Position numbers and translations under genes: made by a program. From assembly GCA_038049695.1 (NCBI GenBank), contig CP142451.1, positions 10,600,001-10,664,000 on the forward strand: a stretch of DNA of 64,000 bases, in the 5' to 3' direction. Of this stretch, positions 13,201-27,100 are shown in pieces (positions within the stretch are counted from its first letter, which is position 1; every line of letters begins with the position of its first letter). The notes below the pieces were generated by a model. That model did not search any database. It was not told the origin of the DNA and saw only the letters and a list, made by a program, of their open reading frames with translations. Origin of the DNA: Cinnamomum chago (taxonomy: Eukaryota; Streptophyta; Magnoliopsida; Laurales; Lauraceae).

Positions 13201-16200
13201 CAATAAGATATCTGTGCAGCATAGTAATTAGTACGCCCAAAAGTGATGATCAAACTACAATAAGGTAAAGTGGTAACAAAAGCCATAAAAAAATGAAAAA
13301 CACCTCCAAAAGCAACTAATCTTGTCGAGGCTAAATAATGTGACACCATTTTGGCAAAAATTATGTAAATAAATAAATAAATAATGTGACACCAACCAAC
13401 TACAAATCAGTCATGCTGATGCTAGTAAAACCATTAACTTGAAAGCCTGCTAGCAGATTGACTCCATTGGCAATCATGTTATACTGGGATATGGCATGTT
13501 AGTGTGCTCCATTGGGGTCGCAGGTGCCAGGTATCCACCTAATATCAGCCCCATCAGTCATTTTTAACCATTTTATTAAGGTCAAGAAACAGCCAAACCT
13601 AGGAGGCGCTCCTAAGATGAAGATGCCGATATTTAACGCAGCAAACGGATCTTTAACATGAAAACCAGAAGATAGATCACAATCACCATTTTTCTTTTTT
13701 ATCATAAAGCCAGGAACATCAAATATGGTTGATTTATCGGCATATGCTTAATCTAGAAACCCCCTATATTTGGCGGCGTTAGTGGAGACTACCACAATGG
13801 CGTGTGCAAGGTTCAAAATGTCAGCGTCGATATGTGCATCAATGGGTCAGAGAAATGATATGTATTGATTATTAGCAAGACTCTTTCTTTTGACAACAAA
13901 GATGCTCATCAGTCATTGGAGCAGATTTTTTTAAGACAAAAATTGAAAAAGATATTGAAAAACTCCAGAATGTTAGAAAATGTTAGGTTTTGATGTTTAT
14001 TTGCATCCTCAGGTAGTATATAGGAATGTATTTTAACTCCTATATGTCATGCAGGTCCTGTCTGACAGTTTGATTCTATAGGAACTTGACTGTTAAATTG
14101 GCTGAAGGTAAATTATATCATTTAACCTATTGACTAGAGTTCATATGAATAGAAGTCAAATGCATGTAATTTATATGTTATTAATTGTTTAGCTATGCAT
14201 GTATTACTTTTATTATTTAAAAGTTAGAGCCTTAATTAGCAAACAAAGTCACAAATTTACATTCCTTTCTACATTTTTATGTTAAGGAGAAAGATAACTA
14301 ATAGAACTTATTACCATAATGAACTAAATACAATAGGATTCGTTGGAACTGTAACCTACAAGTAGCCATGTGGTATCCAACAACTGCACCAGCATCATGT
14401 CCTGTGGTTATAGGCATGATTCAAAATAGTGGCCAATACACAGCATATTGGCCCCATTATCGACCGTATCGGCATATCTGCCGCTATATAGAGGATTTTC
14501 ATCATTTTTATTTTCTTCTTTCACTCTTTTATTTCATGAATCACTTGAAAATGCCTTGTAAATTTATGTTTTTCATAGATCAATCCCAAATGATTTGAGG
14601 TCATTTAAATTTTTTTTCCATTTCTTTTAGAGATTGTTCACTATATATATATATATTTCTCAAAGTGAGTCAACAAAATCACATCATTATATATTCTAAC
14701 TTGTAGATCTAAATTTCCAATAGATCAATCACAAATGATTTAAGGTTTTTCTAATTATTTTTGCTATTTGTTTTCAAAATCTTGGGTTTTTTTATTATTT
14801 TAAGAATGATTTTTTATTCTGATTTTCTGGATATTTTTTCTGATTTTTTATCTCACTTTATTCACACCGACATCTTGCAGGAACTACTACACATCATTTT
14901 AGCCACTGGACGATACAGCCACCGCAACCACAATTTTTAACCTTCGAAAGGCATGCCATTGAAGTAGATAAAATGATAGCTAGTTGAAAAATAGACAAAT
15001 AAATTATTTGCAGAACAAATCACAAACTTGAGATCTCTATTTGTATATACTAATTATGCAGGTTCAACAAATCGTAACCAAAAGAATTCCTTAAAAAGCT
15101 AAAAGAAAGACAATGCTGCTAAGTTATTGGTGTAGGTATGTAGGTCCAGCACAACTAGTTTGTAGCTACAACATCAGTATGTAGGTCCAATACAGTTTCT
15201 AGTTCAATACAGTTTAATCAAACTTGTGTGGTATGTAGGTCCAGCACAACTAGTTTGTAGCTACAACATCAGTATGGCCTCTTCTAACATATATTTCATT
15301 CCAGTGTAACAGTATCAATGCTGAGCTATTGTGAGTGAATGGTGTGTTCAATTACTTGCATGATATTTTTTTTCATAAGTTCTCTGAAAACTAAAGTCCA
15401 CTTCCAAATAAAGGCATTTTAAAATAGGTATGTAGGTCCAGCACAACTAGTTTGTAGCTACAACATCAGTATGGCCTCTTCTAACATATATTTCATTCCA
15501 GTGTAACAGTATCAATGCTGAGCTATTGTGAGTGAATGGTGTGTGCAATTACTTGCATGATATTTTTTTTCATAAGTTCTCTGAAAACTAAAGTCCACTT
15601 CCAAATAAAGGCATTTTAAAATATTGTATATGAAAAGATTAAAACACACATTTATTACATTTGATATGAATAAAATAGTTCACCATTCAGAAAAAAAAAA
15701 AAAAAAAGAAGAGAAGAGAAAGAAAAGAAAAGATATGAATAAAATAGTAGGAGAATTAGATTTTCATATGAAACTAAATTGGTATGATCCAGTTCGCAAA
15801 CTAGAGCAAGTTAATGTTGAATTGCAGAAGGAATCAAATAACGAATTATTTGAAACTTGAAAGAACAAGTTCGCAATTTGACCTTAGTTACCATGAGCTA
15901 GGCAATTGTGATAATCAAAGTAACTGTGGTCACACTATCTTTTCATATTTTAAGAATATGTAAAAAAAAAAAAATAGATGCCCGACTTGATAGCCCAAGA
16001 GCATTCCAAGAATTAAAAAAACTTAGCTTTTACTAAAAGGTATTCACAACTATCTTGTCAAGAGTAGGAAGCTTCCATGGAAGACAAAACAAGTACCATT
16101 TCCATCCTCAGTATGCTTCACAAGTGAACTTGCCCCATCAGGATGCAGGACCATCATTCTTAGAATATCAATTACTGCACAAAAGAACTAATCAATAAGG

Positions 16201-18109
16201 GGGAAAATGTACAAAAGAAAGAAGGCAGAGTGTGATGAAAATAACTGCAATAAATCTGATTTTCAAGCCATCTTAACTAGTACAGAATAACCAAAGGATA
16301 TTACAAATGGAAAAGAAAATAATAATGCAAGCCAGATTTCAGGAAATAGCAAACTATTATAGTATGCACATTTGTCACTGTAAAATAAGGTGGCATGTTT
16401 CTCAAAGAAAAGCAACCATCATGAAGGAATGCCATCAAGAAGAAAATCCATGATTAGCTACATTCTGGGAACATTCTAAATGGAACAAACCACTTCCGAC
16501 TTAGTTTTGTTAAATTGTAGGACCCTTTTCCCCTGATAGGTAAAATGACCTGAACACCCGACCTTGTGGTTGTGAGGATGAGCACCTTTTAACTGTGGTC
16601 CAAGCTTTGTACCACAAAGAAGCTGCTTGACTGCAGAACAATGACTAGATGGCCTGATGCTACAGCATAGTCAGGCCATTTTGAAGTTTGCGCACATGGA
16701 TCTCATTTTAAGAACTGATTCTGATAATGAATAACCCTCTCTCCAGCCAGGACTTGGATCGTACATATAAAAATGAAGTATGACATGATTCAGACACATT
16801 ACCCATTTTAAGTACCTGGGAATCATGGTCTACAATGTTCAAATAGATAGCTAGAAAAACTACTACTTTAGTTCAAAAACAATGAAAGGAGGGCAATCTC
16901 GGATGATCGTGACTAGGGATGTAAATGAGCAAAGCCGAGTGGGCTTGACCAAACTTGAGCTTGAGCTCAAATCTAAAGTAACCTGGCTTGAGTTTGGCAT
17001 AACCCCACAGTTTCCGCTCAAGGTTGACTTTAAAAGTGCAAAGCCAAGTTAAGACCATGGCTTGATTTTTTTCCTCTAAATAATAATATATATAATCTAT
17101 GTTATTTGCAAAACTTAAATACAACAAAATTACAAGTACATTTGTCATGAACGGATCCCACTTGAAAAAAATTATTGCATATATAAGTGTAATTCATAAT
17201 ATATGATAATATGTACAAATGTACAATTACATAAAGGGCAAGGCTCTCCTAAGCTCAAGCTTAGGATAAGGTAAGCTCAAATATGTGGTGGGGCCCACCT
17301 AGGGACCCACATGAGGATGGGGGGATTTCAAGGACCCTCGGGACCCTCCTCCCTGCAAAAAATAGCCCCAACCGTAATTTCTATTATCTCCATCTAGGCC
17401 CCAAAAGTCTAATGGTCAACAGTCCATTTGGATCGGTACACAATCAATCCAACGGTCCAATAAATTTGAATCTGACCGAAAGTTGGTGGCCATGTGCACT
17501 TCAAGGGGGTTGCGTGTTTGGTCCATTTGGATGGACCAAGGGTGGGCCCCACAAGCGTAAGCTTATAGAATTTTATCCTAAGCTTGAGCTTAGGAGAGCC
17601 TTGCCCTTACATAAAACTTGTATATAGTACAAAAATCAAATGAGTTGAGCCAAGCTCAAGCTGAAGATGAGCAACTAGTGAGCTGAGCCTAGCCAAACAA
17701 TCTCTAGTTTGAAATCAACTTCTGAGCTAATCGAACCAACTCGAAAGCGATTTTATTAAAAGTGAGTAGAGCTCAACCTTGAGATGAGATGGCTTGGCTT
17801 GTTGACATCCCTAATCATGACATTCAATCTTCAAAACTGCATTACCATGCTAGGGCCACGGGAGATTTACCTGGCTCCCCCTGGACCCAAAGGGATTAGT
17901 CCGGCCCCGAAGGGACTGGGAGCCTCGGACACCCCCCGTCATCAAAAAAAAGAAAGAAACTTCACTATTTATGGGGGCATGGTCTTTGTGGAATTTGCAA
18001 ATGAAATGGACTGAAGGAACCTACAACTACAAAGTATAGGAGACGTAATTTGAGGTTTGTTTTCTGATCACAATGTTGATAAGAATTCAGGTCCCTCCTA
18101 TGTAAGGAT

Positions 18110-18140
<31 letters not shown>

Positions 18141-21100
18141 AAGGGCAAACCTGGAAACATCATTGCAGGAGGCCAAGATTTTAATAACTTCACCAATAAA
18201 GCAATGTCAGTATCTGCAAATGTGGTGCAGTGATAGTGAGAGGTATCCTTCAATATCTTGACAATGGCAGCTAGCCTCGATAGATCCAGCTCTGTCAGTG
18301 AGAAGCTATTTTGGCCCTGGGGGAAAAATACTCACCACTCAGACATGAAAACTAACAAGTACATACTATTAAATTTTAACAAGAATCTTATAACTTTTGA
18401 ACCTCTATAAGATTTTACCACCTCAGACAGTAGTGAATTGTTGAACTCAGATATCTTTTTGAGAATCCCATCAAACTGAGCGACCTCAAAGAAAAGCTTC
18501 CCTTTCTGAAGACAATGGAAGTGTGAAAAATCGGGATCATAACCTTTAAATATATGTATCTGTATTGTTTGACAAAGGTACTTTATTCACTAGAGAAAAA
18601 TACAATCACAATATTGCAAGAAAATTGAACTAATACATGCTATATTACCAAATTTAGCGAACCCCAGAATGATGGGATAAGGCTCTGGGATGATGATGAT
18701 GTTGCATTTCTATATGCCTAAAAACAATTTCTGTTCACCGATATGAATGGGAAGGGAAGAAAAGGAATACTACTTTAAAAAAAACACATTGGACATCACC
18801 CATATTGTGCATCTTTCATATGGGGAAAAGAATATACATACACACACACGAGAAATATTCCGGTGCATCTAGTTCGCACCCATCTGAATAGTGAGAACCA
18901 CATGGTGGGGCCCACCTATCACCAATCTAAACTGATTAACAAACAGGGAACACAACGCAATAGTCACCTATCCCATGGTTTGGCACCCATCCGAATGGAG
19001 TGATCCATTGGATCGAGGGTTAAAAAAAATTTATATGAAGCCGTTGAACTTGTGGACCATGGATGAAGGGACCAGGGACATGGGATTGGGTTCAAACTTA
19101 TACTTGGGGTGGTCCCACTTAGATCTCAAACCCCCCACACCCCCCTAACCCAAGGTCCCAACCCCAAATTGGACCCACAGTGGGCCCCACAGCAGTTTCA
19201 CACGGCAAGTTCTCAATGGACCAATATATATATATATATATATATATGGTAATTCTCCAAAACACCCCACTTAAAAAACGCTCCTTTTTTGCCCCTTTTT
19301 TTTGACATGGGGCCCACCTTGAGTCAATCTAGTCTTTTCACATCCCACCTCCTCCCCTAATGAATACTCACAAGTCCAAATTTGACACTCATCCAACTTT
19401 TCCTCACCATTGGATTGAAATCATAAGAAAATGATGGCTCTAAACCATTATATTTTAGGGCAGCGGAGCAAAAGGTTAGGATGATCTTATGGAATCAAAA
19501 TTTTGCATATAGGTAGGTCTCATATAGATATTTCCATCCAATGGACTTCCTTGATCATAATGCATCCTAGTGGGCCCAATTAGGAGGGACATTTTTCTCC
19601 TAAAAAACTCCCAGGTACTGTCAGGCGCTGCCCATACACACACACACACAAGTCAAACCATTTTACCACAAAATTAGTGGAAGAAGTAAGATCACCAAGG
19701 GTCATAATGTGTTTTTTTTTTTATAACTGTCAATGTGTATTTTCAAAATTGATTTGGACATCATCGTACTATTACGTTAGTCTGAGCAACTACAAGCTCG
19801 GCGCTGTTGATTTTTATTCAAGGGGCTCACCTATTACTATTGCCAATCCTTCAGGTGGACAAGGAGCTACAAGGAGCTGGGAGTGGATTTTTGGACTCAT
19901 GAACCTTCAATAGGGGAGATAATAGTTTTCTTGTGCATTCAGGTAGTAATGCTCACATTCTTCAACTTATTGGATAGCTGTGCCACTAAAAGCATGATAT
20001 GGTGACCATTTCGCAGGTTGCATCCTCTAGGTTAAATAATTAATTCACCCCCTCAGTTCTTCGAGTAGATAAGATGGGAGTGGAATCCAAAAATGGGGAA
20101 GATCGACTTAATATTTTTGAAGGGAGCGTTTGGTTTGGACTTGGACTGAATTATTTGGCCACTTCGGCAGACACGAACCAATTTTTACAATTATGATTGA
20201 AGCTCAAGGGAATAGAGATACCACAAAGAGATTTCTTCCAATACTTTGACTCTATAACTAGTAAGGACGGAGAGATTGACGAGGATATCAAACATAAGAT
20301 GAGTGTTGGATGGTTGAAAAGATTTGCTTCGGAGTACTTTGTGATCGGCACATACCAACAACATTGAAGGGAAGATTTTACAAGACAACAATTAAACCAG
20401 CTATGACTTCTAGAGTAGGATTTTGGTCAATTAGGGAACAACACATGCAAGAAAAAAAAAGTGTAGCAGAGATGAAAATGTTGAGGTGGATTTTTGACCC
20501 AAGATGGATTGGAATGGAAAGACAAAATTCATATAGCAGACCCCAACATAGTTTGGACAAGGCTTTTGTGATGACCAAACAAAAAAGTATCATAAAATTT
20601 CTATCACATATAAAGAAACCATCAAATTATTCATTTTTTATGAGGTGGAACAAGCCTCATTGCTTGACTTTTTGTATAGAAAAGGGAAGCTTTTTTGTTT
20701 TTTAGTGGAGAAAGGAGGTTGTTTTTTGACTTTTTTTTTTTTAAAAGATGGAGGGAATTTTGAATTAAACTGCTACTGACGTGACCCCTTGTCTGAAAAA
20801 TGGAGGTTTTACTTGACTTTTACTAATCTAGTAAAGTACCCAACTAGCCCTTAAGGAACATCCGGAGTTCCCTCATGCAGTTATGCTACATTTGGCCCTT
20901 TGTACGTTCTACATAAATCGTTTTTCCCCCAATGGATAGAGTATCACATACTACACAATTTACTTTAATTATCAATACATGATTTCTCTTAATGTAAATG
21001 AAGAGAGAAAACAAAAGGTTCTTAATGTAAACGAAGCGAGAAAACAAAGGTGAAAGGAATGTACCTTAGGAATATGCTTGAAAGTAGGATTTTTCAAAAC

Positions 21101-24100
21101 ACCTGCTACATATGCCAAGAAAGCAAGACACCAAATCAGACAAAATCCCAATAGCCCATGTGGAAACTAATGAAGAAAATAAATCCTAAAGACAAATGGG
21201 GCCCAAGCTGAAATAAGACAAATCAGCGGTTTAACTGTATACTATAGCAATTATGGATTAAGGTGGTTCAATATCTAGTTAGTTGTTTCCTGAGAAGTTC
21301 ATTCATACCTGACAAGTTGGAAGTTTCTCCAGGTATAAATAAGACAAATCAGCGGTTTAACTGTATACTATAGCAATTATGGATTAAGGTGGTTCAATAT
21401 CTAGTTAGTTGTTTCCTGAGAAGTTCATTCATACCTGACAAGTTGGAAGTTTCTCCAGGTATATAAGCACTAGCTGAAACCAAAAAACAAACATAGCCAT
21501 TTTTTATTCCCTCCGGAAATAAACAAGAACAGGGTGCTGATTCAATTTTCATGATGGAATTTAGTAAAGCCCAGTACTCACAACCAGTGTAGGGATCACG
21601 ATATGATGTATCAAGAGCAAAATCCTTTTGACCCGAATTTTGCAGTATGAACTCCACCACTTGTTGGCGATAAGAAAGCGGAAGATTCTCCTTGAGAAGC
21701 CACTTATCAGCAGCATCGTATGGGTTATCTGGAACAATTTCACGCTTCATAGAATCATATAACTGAATCCATTCATCTCATGTAATGAACAATTTCAATG
21801 AATGCAATAAGAAAAAGTAGATAATATAATATGCCAATCAACCAACTTAGTATAAGTAGTGCCACAAATCTTTTGAGACTACACAAGGACAATAGACCAG
21901 TAAATAACAGCTGGAATCAGTAATGTAACAGTAAGTTAAACAAAGAACTACTAACTTAAGAACTACAAAGACAAGTTAAGCCAACCACATGTCTTATCCT
22001 TTACAACGGGCTGAAAACATAACCAATCTGGATCAACCTAAGGGTCCTAAGGGAATGGAATTAACCCATGTGGCAAGAAGCTGGGAATTTCTTGTGGAAT
22101 CCATTCCATCAAGATATCATATCACACCAAACTGATACCGGAAATGAGGCAAAAAAAAAAGAAGCAAGTGAAGGCACTTTCTGGAATCTACAAATTTCGG
22201 AGATATCCAGGCTGTCAACCAAATACAGAAGCATGAGATGGAAAATCCACATCAGTACACAGCCCCAATTATCATCATGTAGGATAATTCCATTCCATGA
22301 ATTTCAGTGATTTCTGTGTGCCCACTAAATAGCACAGATGACTTAACTTGGTTGTGGGATTAACTTGGTTGTAGGACTTTACTTGGTTGTGGTTGAGAAA
22401 AATGAGGGTTTCTTCCTATCGATTATGGAATAGAGATACAACTGAGGTGTTGTTAAGCAGTGGTCCTTCACTCCCCTGTTCAAATATTCTAGAACCCAAC
22501 AGCCTTCTGACTATGGGTGCCTTGAATATCGGATGCTGGGTAAGCTAATTATAGTAATGATGCAAAACTATGAGAATAAAGCATACATCCACTAGGTTAT
22601 ATTGCTTGAAGAGAGGAGAGGCAGTTAAATTCTACTTCTCTTCCATATTGTTGATGGATAAGCATCCATTACAGTCAGGACCCTGCTAGTTTTTTAAGGC
22701 TAAATCCCGAGGAACAAATGGCATTCTATCCCCATTTACAATAAGTTAAATAATTCACACTCAAAGAGAATATATTCTAGTATAATTGATTTAATGAATC
22801 CAAATAGGGAAAAGCAACAATTGCAGTTTTGAACAATATGGAAGGTTATACAATGTGAAATATTGGACCTGCCTAGAACATTCTTCACAACTATTCTCCT
22901 TTAATTAAATTTCTGGAATTAAGAATGAGTAGCATGGTGTTTTACAATATTCATGATATCAGTAAAATTCTTGCCTTACGCACTTTTGGCAATCAAATTT
23001 TAATCATTGAATTAATCAGGTAGGATGCAGAGTTACACATTGTTGCAGATAAAAAGAATCAGTGGACAGACTCAAGTTAAACAGTGAACATCAATGCCAA
23101 TAAGATCCTTGCATGGTTTATCAACAATAAACAATCTGAAAGAGCAAAGATAAACCTGCTCTATTGTATGGTAACTTGCGAATGGGCTCTCCATCTCCAA
23201 TGTCAACATCAAACACTAAGAAACAAATATTTTGAAATGTTAGAACCCAAGAGACGTAGGATCTGAAAGAGAGAAATGATTTAATTGAAGTAATTGAGAT
23301 AAATGTATGTTCACCATAATCATATTGAACCCCGTCTAGAACAGCACGATTCATGTTATCTTGAGGACCATCAACGACCTCACCAATCTGAAAAAGTAAG
23401 CAAAAAATAAATGAGAAAAATCTTTAGATCATAATTTTTAACTATAGAAAGACATGGAAAAAATATTTATTTTTTGTTATCTTTAAATCAAGATATAAAA
23501 AATAAAAATAAAATCCAAACCACCAATCTTACACAGTAGGATATCACTTTAAGATAAGAAAGTATTCATGAAGAAAAACATAAAAAACGATTAAAAAAAA
23601 GATATAGACAAGCTTCATACATACAATCGAACGCTTTAATCAAACGCATGTTCTTTATTCATCTATAAAACATCTCAAAAGCTGCAAAAATTCTTAAGAG
23701 GCTTCATTAAGTACTAAATAACCATTTAAAAATAAAAATGCTAAAAGAAAGAAAGAATGAAGAAAGAAAAAAAAGTATAAGATTATTAATATTAACTTAA
23801 TGGTTGTAGCTATTCTCGCTCAACCGAATCGCTTGAATCGTAAGATTTGATGAAACGAGTATCAAATCATAAGATTCATAGCTAAATCCTAAGACTCATA
23901 TGTAAATGAGATTTGTTGCATAGATACAAATCATTTTGCTTAGGATTCGGGATACGAGTCATAAGATTTTGATAACAATGGCCCATAGGGCTATCAAAAT
24001 ACTCATGTATGATGGGGGGTGGGCTATGGATACAATTTCTTTGCCAATATTTACAAACAGGATAAATCAATCAAGTGGGAATCATCATTAGTACCATAAC

Positions 24101-27100
24101 ACTGAGCGAACAAATCTTCAAATAACATCATCATCCATCATAAGAAAGTTAAGCTCTCATTGAAAATAATTAGCCATGATTCTTGTCTCAGACATCTCCA
24201 TGCATATTGAGGTTTTTTTTTTTTTTTTGAATGGTTACTTCATTAAAAGGAGCAAACAGTACAGGAGAAAGAACACAACACAGGACAAACTAAGGCCCTG
24301 TCATAGGAAAGGCTACATCTTTCCAACATGCATATTGAGTTCACTATAGAGCCTTGACAAAAACTGATTTAATTAAATTGAACAGAAAATTTAGATGCTT
24401 GACATTGACACACTACGAAAATATGATCTTACAGTAAATATAACAATCAAGATTAAAAGAAGTTAGAAACAGATAGATGGCAGAAGTAGCTAGTACTTTA
24501 TCCCACTTCTGATCTCTTGAATTCCATGAGTAAGCCACACCGTTATCCCCTTCTCTTACAATTTTTGTCTGCCCATCATTAGTACCTGACACCAGATAAG
24601 AAGGGTCCAGATTGAACAATAAGAAAAGAAATATGTATCATATAACAACAAAATATGACTGAATCATGTTATTCAAGATCACTAGTCTAGATATGCACAC
24701 ACAAGACATAGGCAATAACTATAAACAAACCTGGGTTTAGTTTTGAAGAAGTGCGCCCCATTTCAAGTCTGTAAATTAGGGCCCACCTCTGATAAATCCA
24801 ATAACTACATTGGCACTTATAAAACTTTATTCACTGTTGTATTCAATTACAAAGTATGAGTATGAACTCATAAAACCATTAAATGTTCGTCCCTTCAAAT
24901 ATACGGTCGCCATCATCCGATGGGGTTGCTTTTTGGGCAATTCCTAATCCAGAACATCCTACCCCCACCAACCTTGAGCAAGGGTGCACTTTCAAAACTT
25001 AGGTTCTCACCTATAGACATTCACATATAGTTTACATGCAGATGTCCTTGTGGAATGGGGCCTACCTAGATGCATGCTAGTCATTGGAGGGAGGGGGTGA
25101 AACAGTCTTATTTCTTGTGAAATAGGGTTTGTGAAAACAGGCCAACTAGATTGTTCTAGCACATTATTTAAGGATCTCAAAATCCAGTACAATAAAACCA
25201 CACATTTCATCGAGATCAGCCCCTGGGTGAATAGGTCGAATGGGTGTGAACCTGGGGAGAATGGTCAAATTTAATACTTGAAAACTATGCATTTCTCCAA
25301 CACTATTGTTTTAGCCCTACTAAGCCAAGATTAATAGAAATCACAGTAAGTGTTGGAGAAAGTGAAGAGGTGAACATATAATTGAAACTTGAGAAGTAAG
25401 AAGCTGAGAACCACACCTTACTTTAAAAAGAATCCTTTTTTCAGTATAAGTTCTGAACAAGGAAACCATTATAAGGAATCCAACACAAACCTCTCCAAAC
25501 CATAGTTTGAATATATATTAACAGAGGAATTGGTTAAATTAACAAAAACCTGGTACTTGCAAGGCCTCCAACCCAGGTAAATCCGCCAACTTCAATCCAC
25601 CAACTTTCTTTCTGTTGCAAACAACGATAAATAAGAATGCATAACAGAGCAAGGATAGAAACAACTAATACATTAGGGGTGTAAATAAACAAGCTTATCC
25701 TAAATCCAGCTCTGCTTGTGTGTGTGTGTGATCTTTGCAATACCATAAATCAATAAACATAGGTATTGATCGAGATTTGAGACAAGCTGAGTAAGACTTA
25801 GCTTGAGCTTTAGCTTCACAAGCAACCGAGCAAACCTAACCCACGAGCCAAGCTCAAGCTTGAGCTGGTTTAGCTTATTGATAGGTCCTAATCAGCCCAC
25901 TTCTAATTATAATAGCAGCAAGCCAACAAATTTAAGATTCATATTTCCAAAAGATCAAGTTTGAAACAGTTCTGAGATTTTTCTAAAAAAACTCAGGTTT
26001 GCATTAATTTCTAAAAGAACTCCCTAGAGTTTGAAAATCTTTTTTAAAAAAAAGCCCTTAATTGTCTTTCTGGAAAACCACTGTGTTGTCTTGATGTTTT
26101 GAGCAGAAGTCCCAAATGCCCCTTTCTTTAAAATCTAAAACCTTACCAAACCCATACAAATTAACCCTCAACCCACCCAATCCAAACCCTCAAGGGTTAC
26201 GTCAGAGTTGTAGGTTTTCATAAGAGGTATTTTTTTTTAAATCTTCTTAATCCTGAAAAAATAATTTTTTCCGTGGATTAAGACCGATCTAAATACCTTT
26301 CATAATTAATTACACACAAGGATTACGACACCAAAACCACACAATGAGGCTCTAACCAAATAAGAGGGTTACATCACACTAAATTCATGTCCCTAGGATG
26401 CTCATCCAGAAATTTAAACCTCAATTTATCATCCCGCTGAATAAAGCCAAACTATGTCAGAAGAGGGGGGGAAACACTTCAAAATATTACAAATACTGAA
26501 ACACATCACACAAAAAACTTAGTGGATTGTCTCTACTACCAAGTGCCAATACAAATCAGATTTTTTTTTCATAATAGGAAATAGGACCCCAGAAAGTGCC
26601 AAATGCAGAATCGTTTTGATTCCCAAGTCCACAACTTGGAGTGAATCCTTCAATTCCCAGGAGACATGGCAGCCCTTAGGGCATCTTTTTTCCCTTTCAG
26701 ATCAGGCCTGTCTAGGTAATGCTGACAACACTATTACAGCTGCCAACATTGCCCTTAGGAGTGATGGTATGAGTGCGAATTAAGGTGGCTCTCAATTTTG
26801 ATACCAAGGGAAAGGAAAGAAAATGGAAAAGCGAGGAAGGGAAAAAAAAAAGATGATAAGTCATGGATAGCTTACATTTTGTGTGCGCGGACCCCTATTA
26901 TTATTTCAATGACCTTTTAATAATAAATAAGTCCCCCCAGTTATATGGAAAAAAAGGTAAGGAAGAAGGGAGAAAGACAAGAGGGTGAGACACATAGCTT
27001 GGATTTTGTGCATGAGAACTCCTTTTTATTACTTGGATGAGATTTTAAATACAAATAAGCCGTACAGTTATATGCAATTATAGATAATTTCCTGTTATTT

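Larger units (their letters stand above)
7242..21102 (-). other. PLAA: PLAA exons 14-22: PUL domain (Cdc48/p97 binding)
   Basis: Exon 14 (VLKNPTFKHIPK) leads into the PUL domain in exons 15-22: KLFFEVAQFDGILKKISEFN, then LDLSRLAAIVKILKDTSHYH, LLVKLLKSWPPAMMFP, VIDILRMMVLHPDG, LLTITRLMTNIFKNPYFHQW, NYAVLLIEKRDQEGQAQVLS and SKFRALVVIGSL. In Doa1/PLAA this armadillo-like domain binds the C-terminus of Cdc48/p97. A Cys/Ser-rich stretch in exon 19 (SCCCSSSNKN) is a local feature within a variable loop. Confidence 0.9.

Noticed and set aside
15230..15623. Possible CRISPR-like or satellite array
   Set aside because: Only two full units, adjacent without unique spacers, in a plant intron. It is an ordinary tandem duplication.
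19225..19247. (TA)n runs here and at about 18111-18136
   Set aside because: Simple microsatellites, common in plant introns; no wider structure found around them.
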